64,000 nt of DNA, taken from the NCBI RefSeq assembly GCF_034190915.1, contig NW_026947487.1:120861201-120925200 (forward strand), read 5' to 3'. Positions 50,716-59,759 of this stretch are shown one piece after another. The position numbers and the translations under genes are program-made. The stretch comes from Cavia porcellus (Eukaryota; Chordata; Mammalia; Rodentia; Caviidae). The first letter of the stretch is position 1. Each line of letters opens with the position of its first letter. The notes beneath the pieces are model-generated. The model made no database searches. It was not told the DNA's origin and saw nothing but the letters and a program-made list of their open reading frames with translations.

Positions 50716-51010
50716 TGCTGAGCTTCATGCCACAGGAGATGCGCGCGCCGTCCAACCCGCGCTGCCTTCCTATTGGTTGCGGCCAGACGCGCACATCCAT
50801 TTGCTGAAGGCCACACGCCCAAGTGGGCAGGAGCCTCACATTTTAGCTATATTTGTAGTGGCCTCGGGTGGAAACGGGTGGTGGCCATTTTGGTGGTGGC
50901 AGTATATCAGCCTTAACACTGCGAAAAGTCCACCTGCGTTTGGAGCTGGATTTGACTGTAGTATCACGTGCGAAGAATGGTGGCGTCGCCGATGCGTCGG
51001 GCTGGTCTTG
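50716..51010 (-). promoter_or_regulatory. FANCA CpG-rich promoter
   Basis: CpG-dense sequence spanning exon 1 and its upstream flank. On the FANCA sense strand an inverted-sequence check gives a CCAAT box (caaccaatagg, core 50772-50776) about 60 bp before the start codon. A tcacgtg E-box lies at 50964-50970. No clear TATA box. The transcription start is not defined. Confidence 0.7.
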
Positions 51011-51396
51011 AAGAGACAACTTGGCCAACCCAGATGGTGGAGATGCTGAAAACCTCTGGCCTACATTACTGAAAATTCCCAGAGGCTGCCATGCGGGTCT
51101 GTCTCCAACTGCGGGGAAAGCGGACCACAGGGGATTTCCTGTCTCTGCGAAGGGTTGAAGGGCATGCACCTCTTAAGATCGCTCCCTGCTCAGCACCCAA
51201 ACTGCTCAGGAAAGACGACCAGCCAGAGAATGCCCTCTGCCTCAGGTTCTCAGGGCCATTTGTAAGACCAGCCTGGCATGTTCAGGGGCTCCCTGGGAAA
51301 GACCAGGAGTCCTGCTTGAAGGGGTGTCTGGAAGCCCAGAGCAAGGATGATGAGCAGGGCCTGAACCAGAACTGCAGGCCCTGAGAGACACCAAGG

Positions 51397-51418
51397 GTTA
51401 GGGTCGAGTGACCCTAAC
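51397..51418. repeat. Perfect palindrome with TTAGGG arms
   Basis: gttagggtc, four-base loop gagt, gaccctaac. The nine-base arms are perfectly complementary. Confidence 0.85.
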
Positions 51419-51544
51419 GTTTCACCAGGAAGGCCAGTTCCTCAGGCAAACTGCCTGGTCTGAGGTGCCCATCTCCGAGGCACAGTAGTTGCAGAAATGT
51501 TACTGAACCGGATGGAACACACAGCACCAAGGCACTTGGAAGGC

Positions 51545-52110
51545 AACAGTTTTTTTACGGCTGTAGGCGGTTGGAATCCAGTTTCAAACCAACAGTCCTA
51601 ACTCGGGGTTAAACAAAAGCTTTTATTGCAAACAGGAAATACAAAAAGCTGATAGTGGGTTATTTTATAATTGGTTACCCATGTTTTGTCGTACTTCATT
51701 AGGCAGATTCATTTTGGGCAGGTTTAGTTGTGGGGGTTCTTTTTTTTTTTTTTTTTTTGTCTTTTTCCTTTTTATCGGTACCGGGGATCGAACTCAGGAC
51801 TGCCTGCTTGCAAGGCAGGCGCTTATGCGCTGAACTAAACCTCCAGCCCCAGCTGTGGGGGTTCTTTTATAGTGGAAAGTCAGGGGCTTGGGTGAACAGG
51901 TAAAAGCAATCATGTCTTTGACTGAGATAGTCTGTCTCCAGGTGATAAGTCCTTGAAACAAGCTAACACAACAGGACATGTTTACGGGCTGGGTAGTGCA
52001 GCTGGGTTATATGTATCTTACAAGTTTCTACTGGCCTGATATGTCAAAGCTAGCTGAGTCTGACAGTTAACTGTGAGATGGGCAGGGCCTGCAGATCCCA
52101 CCCTTAGCAT
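51545..52110 (-). repeat. ERV LTR in the FANCA sense orientation, split by a SINE
   Basis: On the minus strand: a TATA box in 'actataaaagaaccccc' (just right of the SINE) and, left of it, a poly-A signal in 'gcaataaaagctttt'. Spacing and order fit an LTR. The outer ends are approximate. The internal ID-like SINE is at 51741-51850. Confidence 0.6.
51741..51850 (-). repeat. ID-like SINE inside the LTR, with TSD
   Basis: 'tttttatcggtaccggggat' and 'gcgctgaactaaacctccag'. TSD 'tgtgggggttctttt' on both sides. Confidence 0.93.
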
Positions 52111-52746
52111 AATGCCAGCCTGTGAGTTTTAAAGTTTGCTTCACAGTGGCTGGTGTCTGCCGCACTGTGCATCCACACTTCCCATAAGGACTGTTCTTCA
52201 GGTAATGAGGTGGATGAATTCAACTACCACAGCCACGTTTGGAAGCCACATTACTCCAGATCCTTACAGAAGGTGGAACTGGCAGGGGCAGGGAAACTGT
52301 GGGGAGCCCTGGAAGTAGCTGCCACTCATCCCAAGAGAGCCAGCCTCCACTGTAACTCAGCCTCACAGCACAGTGCACACCCACCATATATACAGATGCA
52401 CAGTTGGCACACACGTGCACACTCCAGACAAACCACATGTACACATACTTTGTACCTGCACAACCATGCATATGCAGTCATTGTGCACACAGTATTTCAA
52501 TTAGATCCTACTACATCGTTCTTCATTCTTCCTTCAGCAAAATCATTCATCAACAGCAGAAAGAAAGAAACAGAATTCTCAGCAATACAGTGACATAAAA
52601 TTGCTGGGTTCCTGATCAGGGATGACATGTCTGTTGTTAGTTTGTTTTGACTGAAGTTCCCTGAGTAGAAGGTAACTAGTGGAAAGAATAGAGAGAGAAT
52701 AGCTGCCTTGACAAGAGAAGAAACCAGGAACCTGACCAAGTTTTTA

Positions 52747-52791
52747 TATAAGTACCGCGCGCTGCTAACTGATTGCGCCACTGGAGCTCTG
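52747..52791 (-). pseudogene. Retrocopy of a tRNA-Ile(UAU) 5' half
   Basis: Minus-strand sequence gctccagtggcgcaatcagt followed by tagcagcgcgcggtacttata is nearly the 5' half of tRNA-Ile(UAU), ending in the anticodon loop, with a few extra bases in the D-arm region and four before the first base. It is flanked by perfect 14-bp duplicates of tgaccaagttttta (52733-52746 and 52792-52805). There is no poly-A tail and no 3' half. The parent sequence is recalled from memory. Confidence 0.8.
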
Positions 52792-53137
52792 TGACCAAGT
52801 TTTTAAAGGGCCACACTTGTCAACCTTGCTGGCCCGAAGGTGGCACTATTGTGCTGGTAACCAAAGGACTCACTTCAAAAGAGAAAATCTAGCAGGTGCC
52901 ACGCAGTCATAATCCCAGCATTCAGAAGGTCTTCAAGTCCTCCTACAGAGAAATAGATCAGGCTGTACCCTGTCAAGGTCCCCAAGATGGATGTTTCTCA
53001 GCACAAATCCATGACACCAACAGGTGAGCACCATTCTTGTCCACTTCCCATCTTTATCATCTTTAGAAGGAAAAGTGAAATCATCTACACAGACATGAGG
53101 TGGATTTTTCTCTTCATTGTAAAAGCAGTAATGTAGG

Positions 53138-53245
53138 GGCTAGAGGTTTAGCTCAGCGGCATAAGCACCTGCCTTGCAAGCAGGCAGTCGTGAGTTCGAT
53201 CCCCGGTACCAATAAAAATGAAAAAGACAAAAAAAAAAAAAAAAA
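53138..53245 (+). repeat. ID-like SINE with TSD
   Basis: 'ggggctagaggtttagctca' and 'gagttcgatccccggtacca'. TSD 'aaaagcagtaatgta'. Confidence 0.95.
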
Positions 53246-53494
53246 GCAGTAATGTACACTTCTTTGTTGGAGCCATTGAAGCTGAATATATGTGCATGAT
53301 GGTGGCATGGCCCAGGCATGGCTGAACTGAGAATGAGGAAACACCTCAGGGCACAAGATAGGCCACAGCTGAGGCCACCTAGAGATTTTTCTCCTAGGAT
53401 AGTTCTCCTTAATTGGCATTGGCTCTGAGGGAGTCCTTTAACCCCTCCCTGCATTTTCTTCTTCAACCCCTTCCTTGTTTTATGTATTTATTTA

Positions 53495-53647
53495 TTTAGT
53501 CTTTTTGAGACAGGGTCTTGCTCTGCAGTGCAGGCTGGCCTTGGGATCACTTTGTAGCCCAGGCGGGTCTCGAACTTGCAACTAATAGCCTGCCTCAGCC
53601 TCCTAAGTGCTGGGATTACAGGAGTGTGTTACACACTCAGCCTCTTC
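53495..53647 (-). repeat. B1-like SINE, minus
   Basis: 'ctttttgagacagggtcttg' and 'gtgctgggattacaggagtg'. Confidence 0.88.
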
Positions 53648-54199
53648 CTTGTTTTAAATAAACATGGGCTTCCCAGAGATAGTCTGTCTCAGCTATCAGG
53701 GTTATGAACTCTGCAGAGGATTTTGGTCCAGGAGTCTTAAGATCATGTTGCTTGTCTCAGTCATTTGGGCCTTCACCGTGCATTCATTTAGGAGACTGAG
53801 GATCAAGGCACAGACCCCAACACTTCTTGGTGCAAAATTAAAAGCCCAAAAGAGCAAGCCAGGCATGGTAGAATGCATTAATACTTGTTCTTTACTTTTA
53901 GCCCTCAGTATCTTTATCTAGCAGAAGCTCAGGGGCACATCTTGAGAAGTCTGCCTCATAAACCCTTTCCCCTGTTTGCACTCAAAGATCCAGAAATTCC
54001 AGGATATGGAATACTAAAAAGATATACATTCAAAGATCTAAATTTGTAAGAGTAATTTTTATTGCTTCATCAAAGAAATTATTAAATAGAATCACTCTTC
54101 ACCCCCCGTGTGTGTGATAAGATGTGTGATGATCACAAGTTCCATCTGGTGGCACAACCATGATCCATGCTATTGTGCCAACAGTTTCACCTTTAGGAG

Positions 54200-54770
54200 T
54201 GAGCTGAATGGTGACCCTTAGAAGTTATAGCTGCATCCTGACCCCGGAATCCATAAATATTACCGTATTCAGAGAGTCTCAGCAAATGTAAGTAAGTCTC
54301 AAATGAAATGGCCTTGTGTTACATAGATGGGCCCTAAATCCAATGACAGATGCCCAAATAACAGAATAAAAGATGACATGGGAAGAGGAGAAACCACAAG
54401 AGATGAACACAGATACACAGAGGTAACCACAGCCAAGAGCTCCTGGAGTCATCAGAAGTTGGAAGAAGCCAGAAATACAGTTTTCCCTCAGAGGCTCTTG
54501 GAGAGAGCTTGGCCAAAGTTGACTTACAGCCTTCAGAACAGTGAGAGGATTGGGCATAGTGGTGCATGCCTTTAATCTGAACACGCAAGGCCACTGGGAC
54601 AGCAGGAAGACTCCCAGTCAAGACCAGCCTGCACTACATGGTGAGACCTGTCTCAGCAACCCCCTCCCCCCAATGCCCATAAGATGATAAATTCTATTGC
54701 TTAAACCGACCAGGTTGTGGTCATTTGTTTCCTGAGTTTCTGAGCAGCCTCGGGAAACTCAGGCATCCAC
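54200..54770 (+). repeat. MLT1-type LTR with a SINE inserted
   Basis: 'gctgaatggtgacccttaga', 'gggccctaaatccaatgaca', 'cttacagccttcagaacagt', then after the SINE 'ttgcttaaaccgaccaggtt' and 'ctcgggaaactcaggca'. A B1-like SINE is inside at about 54553-54665. Confidence 0.75.
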
Positions 54771-55184
54771 TGTGGCTTCTGAACCATCATTGTACACGTT
54801 AGCACAGTGAGAAAGGACAGTTACATGATGTTAAAGTTATGAAAGTGATTCTAATCACCCTGAACGGTGTCAGGAACCTCTGAGTAGCTGCGGGTCCTAT
54901 GTACGGGTCAGATCTCAGCACAGATGGCCCTTTAGGCAGAAGGTAAGATAGTAAGTATTATAGCCTCATGGGCCATAGTCTTTGCTGCAGCTGTATCACA
55001 TACTATAGTAGCATGAAAGCAGCCACAAATGAGTCCCAATTTCCCAGTCCTCTGATCTGAAATACACCTACACTAGGGAGGCAGAAGATTGAATTGCATT
55101 CTGGCCTTGATCTAGGAATTCTACAAGTTCAAGATAAAGTCAACCTGTACCTCATCTTCTTCTTCTGTCAAATGGGTAAGATAA

Positions 55185-55283
55185 GGGGCTGGGGATTTAG
55201 CTCAGTGGCATAAGTGCCTACCTTGCAAGTGTGCGGTCGTGATTTCAATCCCTGGTACCGATAAAAATGAAAAAGACAAAAAA
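55185..55283 (+). repeat. ID-like SINE with TSD
   Basis: 'ggggctggggatttagctca' and tail 'taccgataaaaatgaaaaag'. TSD 'aaatgggtaagataa'. Confidence 0.95.
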
Positions 55284-55629
55284 AATGGGTAAGATAATAC
55301 ATATTCTCTCTCCTGCATAGGATTCCTGTAAAAATGAAATGAAATAATGGTGAAATTCCTGTGACTATTTTACGAACACCCAGTGCTCATTCAGCATGCT
55401 TCACTCGACTCCTATTTCAAGGTCCAGAGATGTGGCAGGGAGAAAAATGCAAGACTGAAAAAGCACTGGCCCTGTGGGGTACACAGTCTAATGGGAACAG
55501 AGAGACATAATAAATAAAATGTGGCATGCTGGATGCCATATGGTAAATGGTGTGAAAAAAAGAATTGTCAGTTACTAAGCAATGGTGAGAAGGCAGGAAT
55601 AAGTAGGGGCCACTGGAGCTTTTGGGTTT

Positions 55630-55755
55630 TGTTTTGTTATATTTTTGAGATAGGTTCTTGGTATATAGCCTAGGTTGGCCTTAAATTGAAGTCCTCCTGC
55701 CTCAGCCTTATGAGTGCTAGGCTTGCAGGTGTACACTATTATAACTGACATATGA
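55630..55755 (-). repeat. B1-like SINE, minus
   Basis: 'atttttgagataggttcttg' and 'tatagcctaggttggcctta'. Confidence 0.75.
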
Positions 55756-55758
55756 GTC

Positions 55759-55846
55759 TTTTTTTTTTTTTTTGTACCAGGTATTGAACTCACGACTTCC
55801 TACTTGCCAGGTAGGCACTTATACCACTGAGCTAAATCCCCAGCCA
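55759..55846 (-). repeat. ID-like SINE, minus
   Basis: T-run, 'gtaccaggtattgaactcac' and 'gagctaaatccccagcc'. Confidence 0.9.
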
Positions 55847-56106
55847 ACATGGATCCTTTCTAAACATTGTGAAAACCTAGCTTTCATGTCTTCAAAACAT
55901 CAGTCATTCATTCACCTGACCAATGTCTGCTGAGAGTTGGCATCATTTAGAGACTTTTCTGTCAAATTAACTCACTTCTCAAAAAATAAAAATCGAATTT
56001 AAAAGAAAACTTTATATACTAATGTAAGTGGAAATCTTATATTCTCATACATCATAAAACACATATGAAACAATTTAAAGAAGTTTGTTTAGAATTTATC
56101 TTTAGA

Positions 56107-56265
56107 GCCAGGCGTGGTGGCTCATGCCTATAATCCCAGCACTTGGGAGGCTGAGGCAGGAGGATTTTTGTGAGTGCGAGACCAGCCTGGGCTACAAAGT
56201 GAGCTCAAGGCCACCCTGAATTGCATAGTGAGACTCTGTCTGAAAAAAGACCAAAAAAAAAAGGA
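56107..56265 (+). repeat. B1-like SINE
   Basis: 'gccaggcgtggtggctcatg', 'cttgggaggctgaggcagga' and 'gagaccagcctgggctacaa'. One of the best-preserved copies. An ID-like copy of the 'gtggtag' type follows at 56279-56385. Confidence 0.92.
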
Positions 56266-56278
56266 ATTTGTCTTTGGG

Positions 56279-56385
56279 GGGCTGGGGATTTAGCTCAGTG
56301 GTAGATCACTTGTCTAGCAAGCAAGAGGCCCTGGGTTCAGACCTCAGCACAAAAAAAAAAAAAAGAAAAAAGAAAAAAGAAAAAA
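56279..56385 (+). repeat. ID-like SINE of a second subtype
   Basis: 'gggctggggatttagctcag' then 'tggtagatcacttgtctagc' and 'ccctgggttcagacctcagc'. Closer to classic rodent ID than the main family here. Confidence 0.85.
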
Positions 56386-56419
56386 ATTTCAAAACAAGAT
56401 AGAGGGTAATAATGGTTAA

Positions 56420-56930
56420 TACACTGTATATTGTTATCTTTAAATTAGTTACTCAGAGTACAAGATCTCTGCATTTAATTGTCCAAACAATATTAGTGCA
56501 AACCTTTCTTTTCAAGGAACTAAAAGAAACTAGTAACATAATTATCTTAACTACATATGTATATATATATATACATATATATAAAATTTCAGCTTCTCAC
56601 ACTAGGAAGACAATACAGTATTCACACATGAGTTTGATTTATTTCACTTATGAATATAGTCTCTGGTTGCATCCATTTCCTATAAATGTGTCAAGTTTAT
56701 CCTTCTTTATAGCTGAGTAGTACTCTATTGCATAAAAATGTCTTTATTCGGGGCTGGGGATTTAGCTCAGCGGCATAAGCGCCTACCTTGCAAGCAGGCA
56801 GTAGTGAGTTCGATCTCTGGTACCGATACAAATGAAAAACACAAAAAAAATGTCTTTATTCTGTTGATGGACATTTAGGTTGTTTCCAAGATCTAGCTAT
56901 TACAAATTACCACCAAAATGTTTAAAAACA
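56420..56930 (-). repeat. L1 3' end, minus, split by an ID SINE
   Basis: 'tagctgagtagtactctatt' and 'gttgatggacatttaggttg' are antisense L1 3' sequences. An (AT)n run is at about 56560-56585. Confidence 0.65.
56752..56847 (+). repeat. ID-like SINE with TSD
   Basis: 'ggggctggggatttagctca' and 'gagttcgatctctggtaccg'. TSD 'aaaatgtctttatt'. Confidence 0.95.
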
Positions 56931-57049
56931 AAAAAACCAAGAAAAAAGTTTGTCTTTGTTTCATTCACAATCATTTGTACATTTCATTCATACCTGAGAA
57001 GGTTGGAAGCATTACTGCTACCCCAACAATGAGAAAAGAAGAGATGTAT

Positions 57050-57121
57050 GGGCTGAGGATTTAGCTCAGTGGTTTAAGTGCCAGCTTGGTAAACTCAAGG
57101 TTGGGAGTTCAATCTCCGGTA

Positions 57122-57158
<37 letters not shown>
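57050..57158 (+). repeat. ID-like SINE with a (CA)n tail
   Basis: 'gggctgaggatttagctcag' and 'gagttcaatctccggtacc', then an (ac) run of about 36 bases. Confidence 0.88.
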
Positions 57159-57159
<1 letters not shown>

Positions 57160-57160
<1 letters not shown>

Positions 57161-58394
57161 TGTTATCTCCCTGAGAAGCAAATCAACTGACACCCATGGG
57201 AAAACAATGTCTCTAGGAAGACAGAATCCACACAGTGCCCTTGCACACAGCACAGGAAGAAGAGACACAAGGTGCTATATGCACAGGTAATAAGAAGCCA
57301 GGTAAACTTCTCTCACAAACTACTGAAAGCCAATTGTGGTGAGAAGACATTATCCATGGGAGCCACACACCCAAGAAAAGCAGAGCCTACTCACAAGTTC
57401 TCATTCACACAGCAACCTGCGACCTCTATGGAGACCAGGCAGGAGGAGGCACCATAGGAAGTCACCTGCAGTGTTCCTGCTTGGAGAAGGGACAGGTCAC
57501 TGCACCTGGAAGGCAGGGAACCCACACAGACCCTTTCTTCCTGTGAAACAAAAGCCTGAAAACTTGGATGGGACAGTTAATCCTGTTGTCCTCAGGAAAA
57601 AGATAGAAATCCACTGTGGACATCTACCCTCCAGTGTGGGGAGAACCTGCCCTAGTGCCAGACCCTTTGAGGTCTCTTACCACCAGGGAGGGAGGAAACT
57701 GTCCCAATGAGGAACCATGAGGATGCAGGCAGGATCACTGAGAAAGCCTCACCGTGGAGCCCAGGACGGTCAAGACCAGAGATGGACTGAGACAAGAGAC
57801 AACGTCCTGTCCATATCACCACCACTCTGGGCTAACAACTGACAGATAAATGCTGGAGGTGCGGCGAAGATACTCAGCGGTCCGCAGGGGAACCCAAATG
57901 CAAAGTGGAGGCAGGAAGAACATTCCTGAGGCAGTACCACCCTGCATCATGAAAACAGTGCCAGAGGAAAGTGCAGATGGTGTTAGAGGGCAACCATGAG
58001 AGCAGCAAGCACAAAATTGCCTTCTCTGTGGACCACAGGGACAGCACCAGTGACTTGGCAGAAGGTGCACATTGACTTCAAGACCAAACACCACCTATAT
58101 CAAACTCTCCTGGCCAAATGCAGTGCGTGGCATTCAGCCAAAGTATGTAAGATGCGAAGTAAGTTTAAAAAGCAACCCACTCTTAAAAAACAACACAAGC
58201 AAGGAAAAATAGGAATTACTCAAATTGGAAAACAGAAAGGAACTTCAAGAGAAGATCCAAGAGATGTGGAATAATGCTGAATGACAGGAGAACGTCCAAA
58301 CAGGCCTCCCAAGAGAATAAGAGAAAGAGAATGGAGTAGGAGAAATTGTTAAAGAGATAATGGCTATGAATTTTCAAGAAATAAAAAAGTGATT
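57160..58394 (+). repeat. Probable L1 5' region and ORF1 start
   Basis: GC-moderate sequence followed by a frame with SKFKKQPTLKKQHKQGKIGI and further on EIVKEIMAMNFQEIKK, which resembles the beginning of L1 ORF1. It stops where an LTR starts. Assignment by feel only. Confidence 0.5.
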
Positions 58395-58780
58395 TGTTGT
58401 GGGAAGCTCTGTAATTGGCTGCTACCTTATATCTGCAGGCAGCACCACCTTAACCCCCTCTAGGAATTAAGTTTGGTAGTTAAGCAGCTCCTTGCCTAGC
58501 TTGTTTGGCCCATTCAGGGATTATGCTTATGAGCCCAAGCGCAGGAAATTTAAAAATTTGATTTAACCTATAACCCTCAGTATTGCCACTGTTGCTAAGT
58601 TACCTGCTGATGTCTCAGAACCCAACTCCCTCCTCCCCCAATACCTTATATATTTGTTACTTTTTCCTTAAATGAGACTTGTTCGGACTTCTGACTTGTC
58701 TCCATTCTTCCTGTCTCTTGTCCCTTTTCATCCCCACTCCCTTTCTAGGGTCTCTGTGGACTTACCCACAGGCCAAAACA
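58395..58780 (+). repeat. ERV solo LTR
   Basis: Starts tgttgtgggaagctctgtaa, has TATA-like 'ccttatatatttg', and ends 'ggccaaaaca'. About 386 bp. I could not find a clean target duplication. Confidence 0.55.
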
Positions 58781-58821
58781 ATCTGTGAGATCTAAAGGCT
58801 TAAAGCACAAATGATGGAAGG

Positions 58822-58975
58822 CCAGGGATATAGCTCAGTGGCACAGCATTTGCCTGGCAAGCACGAGGTTCTGAATTTGATTCCTGGACCAAAAAGAAAA
58901 GAAAGAAAAAGAGAAGAGAAAAGAAGAGAAGAGAAGAGAAGAGCAGAGAAGAAAAGAAAAGAAACAAAAGCACAA
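58822..58975 (+). repeat. ID-like SINE with GA-rich tail
   Basis: 'ggccagggatatagctcagt', then AAGAG units from about 58893 to 58975. Confidence 0.8.
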
Positions 58976-59047
58976 ATAACAAATGTTAAGACAGACAAAA
59001 CCACAGAAAAGGAACATTCATACACAGTATTCAGACTGCCAGTGTTG

Positions 59048-59195
59048 CTGGATATGGTGGTATACATGAATAATCTCAGTACTCAGGAGGCTCAGGAAAA
59101 AGGATTGTCATGAGTTTGAGGCCAGCCTGGACTATATAGTGAGTTCAAGATCAGCCTGAACAATATAGTGAGACCCTGTCTCATAAAACAAACAA
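59048..59195 (+). repeat. B1-like SINE
   Basis: 'gctggatatggtggtataca', 'gaggccagcctggactatat' and 'ctgtctcataaaac'. Confidence 0.82.
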
Positions 59196-59212
59196 ACATG
59201 AAACTTCTGACA

Positions 59213-59560
59213 TTGTATGAAAGGTTTTGGCCCAGACAGGACACTGTAGCCAGGAAAGCCACAACCGGAAGCAGGAAGCCCCATCTTGCCCTGCCCCTAG
59301 GAAGTTACCTGTGACGCCATCTTCCCGCCCCTGGAAATTTACATATGGCGCCAAACCTAGGACCAATGAGCTACCTGTGTATCCCTAATGCCCGCCTTAG
59401 GTTCCACCCCAAACCGAGGCTATTTACAGGCCCCCACGCCATGTGTCCGCTGGAGAGATCACCAGACGCCAGCGGTGGGGGTGCCGGTCATCTCTCTCCG
59501 TGTTCTCAGAATAAAGGCCGCCTTTTATTTTATATTTCTCATCTTTTGTTAATATTTTTC
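59213..59560 (+). repeat. ERV1-like solo LTR
   Basis: GC-rich unit with CCAAT ('ggaccaatgagctacc'), a 'ggctatttacag' TATA-like site, and poly-A signal 'agaataaaggccgcc'. Order fits a gammaretrovirus-type LTR. Ends approximate. Confidence 0.6.
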
Positions 59561-59667
59561 ATCTTTTGGAAATAACTCTATCATTGAAGAGCAAAAAAAA
59601 ACTTATAGCACTGATCAAAGAAAAGACACATTAAATAGAAACAAGAATTACAAGAATTGCAAGGTGT

Positions 59668-59750
59668 TGAGGATATAGCTCAGCAACACAAGTGCCTGCC
59701 TGGCAAGCACAAGATCATGAGTTCTATCCCCAATACCAAAAAATAAATTT
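59668..59750 (+). repeat. ID-like SINE
   Basis: 'tgaggatatagctcagcaac' and 'gagttctatccccaatacca'. Confidence 0.8.
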
Positions 59751-59759
59751 TTACAAAGA

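Noticed and set aside
50777..51384. Plus-strand frames near the CpG-rich region as a divergent gene
   Set aside because: Low-complexity tryptophan/arginine-rich translations, no recognised homology, no splice evidence. A noncoding antisense transcript remains possible.
56555..56600. (AT)n run considered as a regulatory element
   Set aside because: Simple low-complexity sequence within an L1 remnant.
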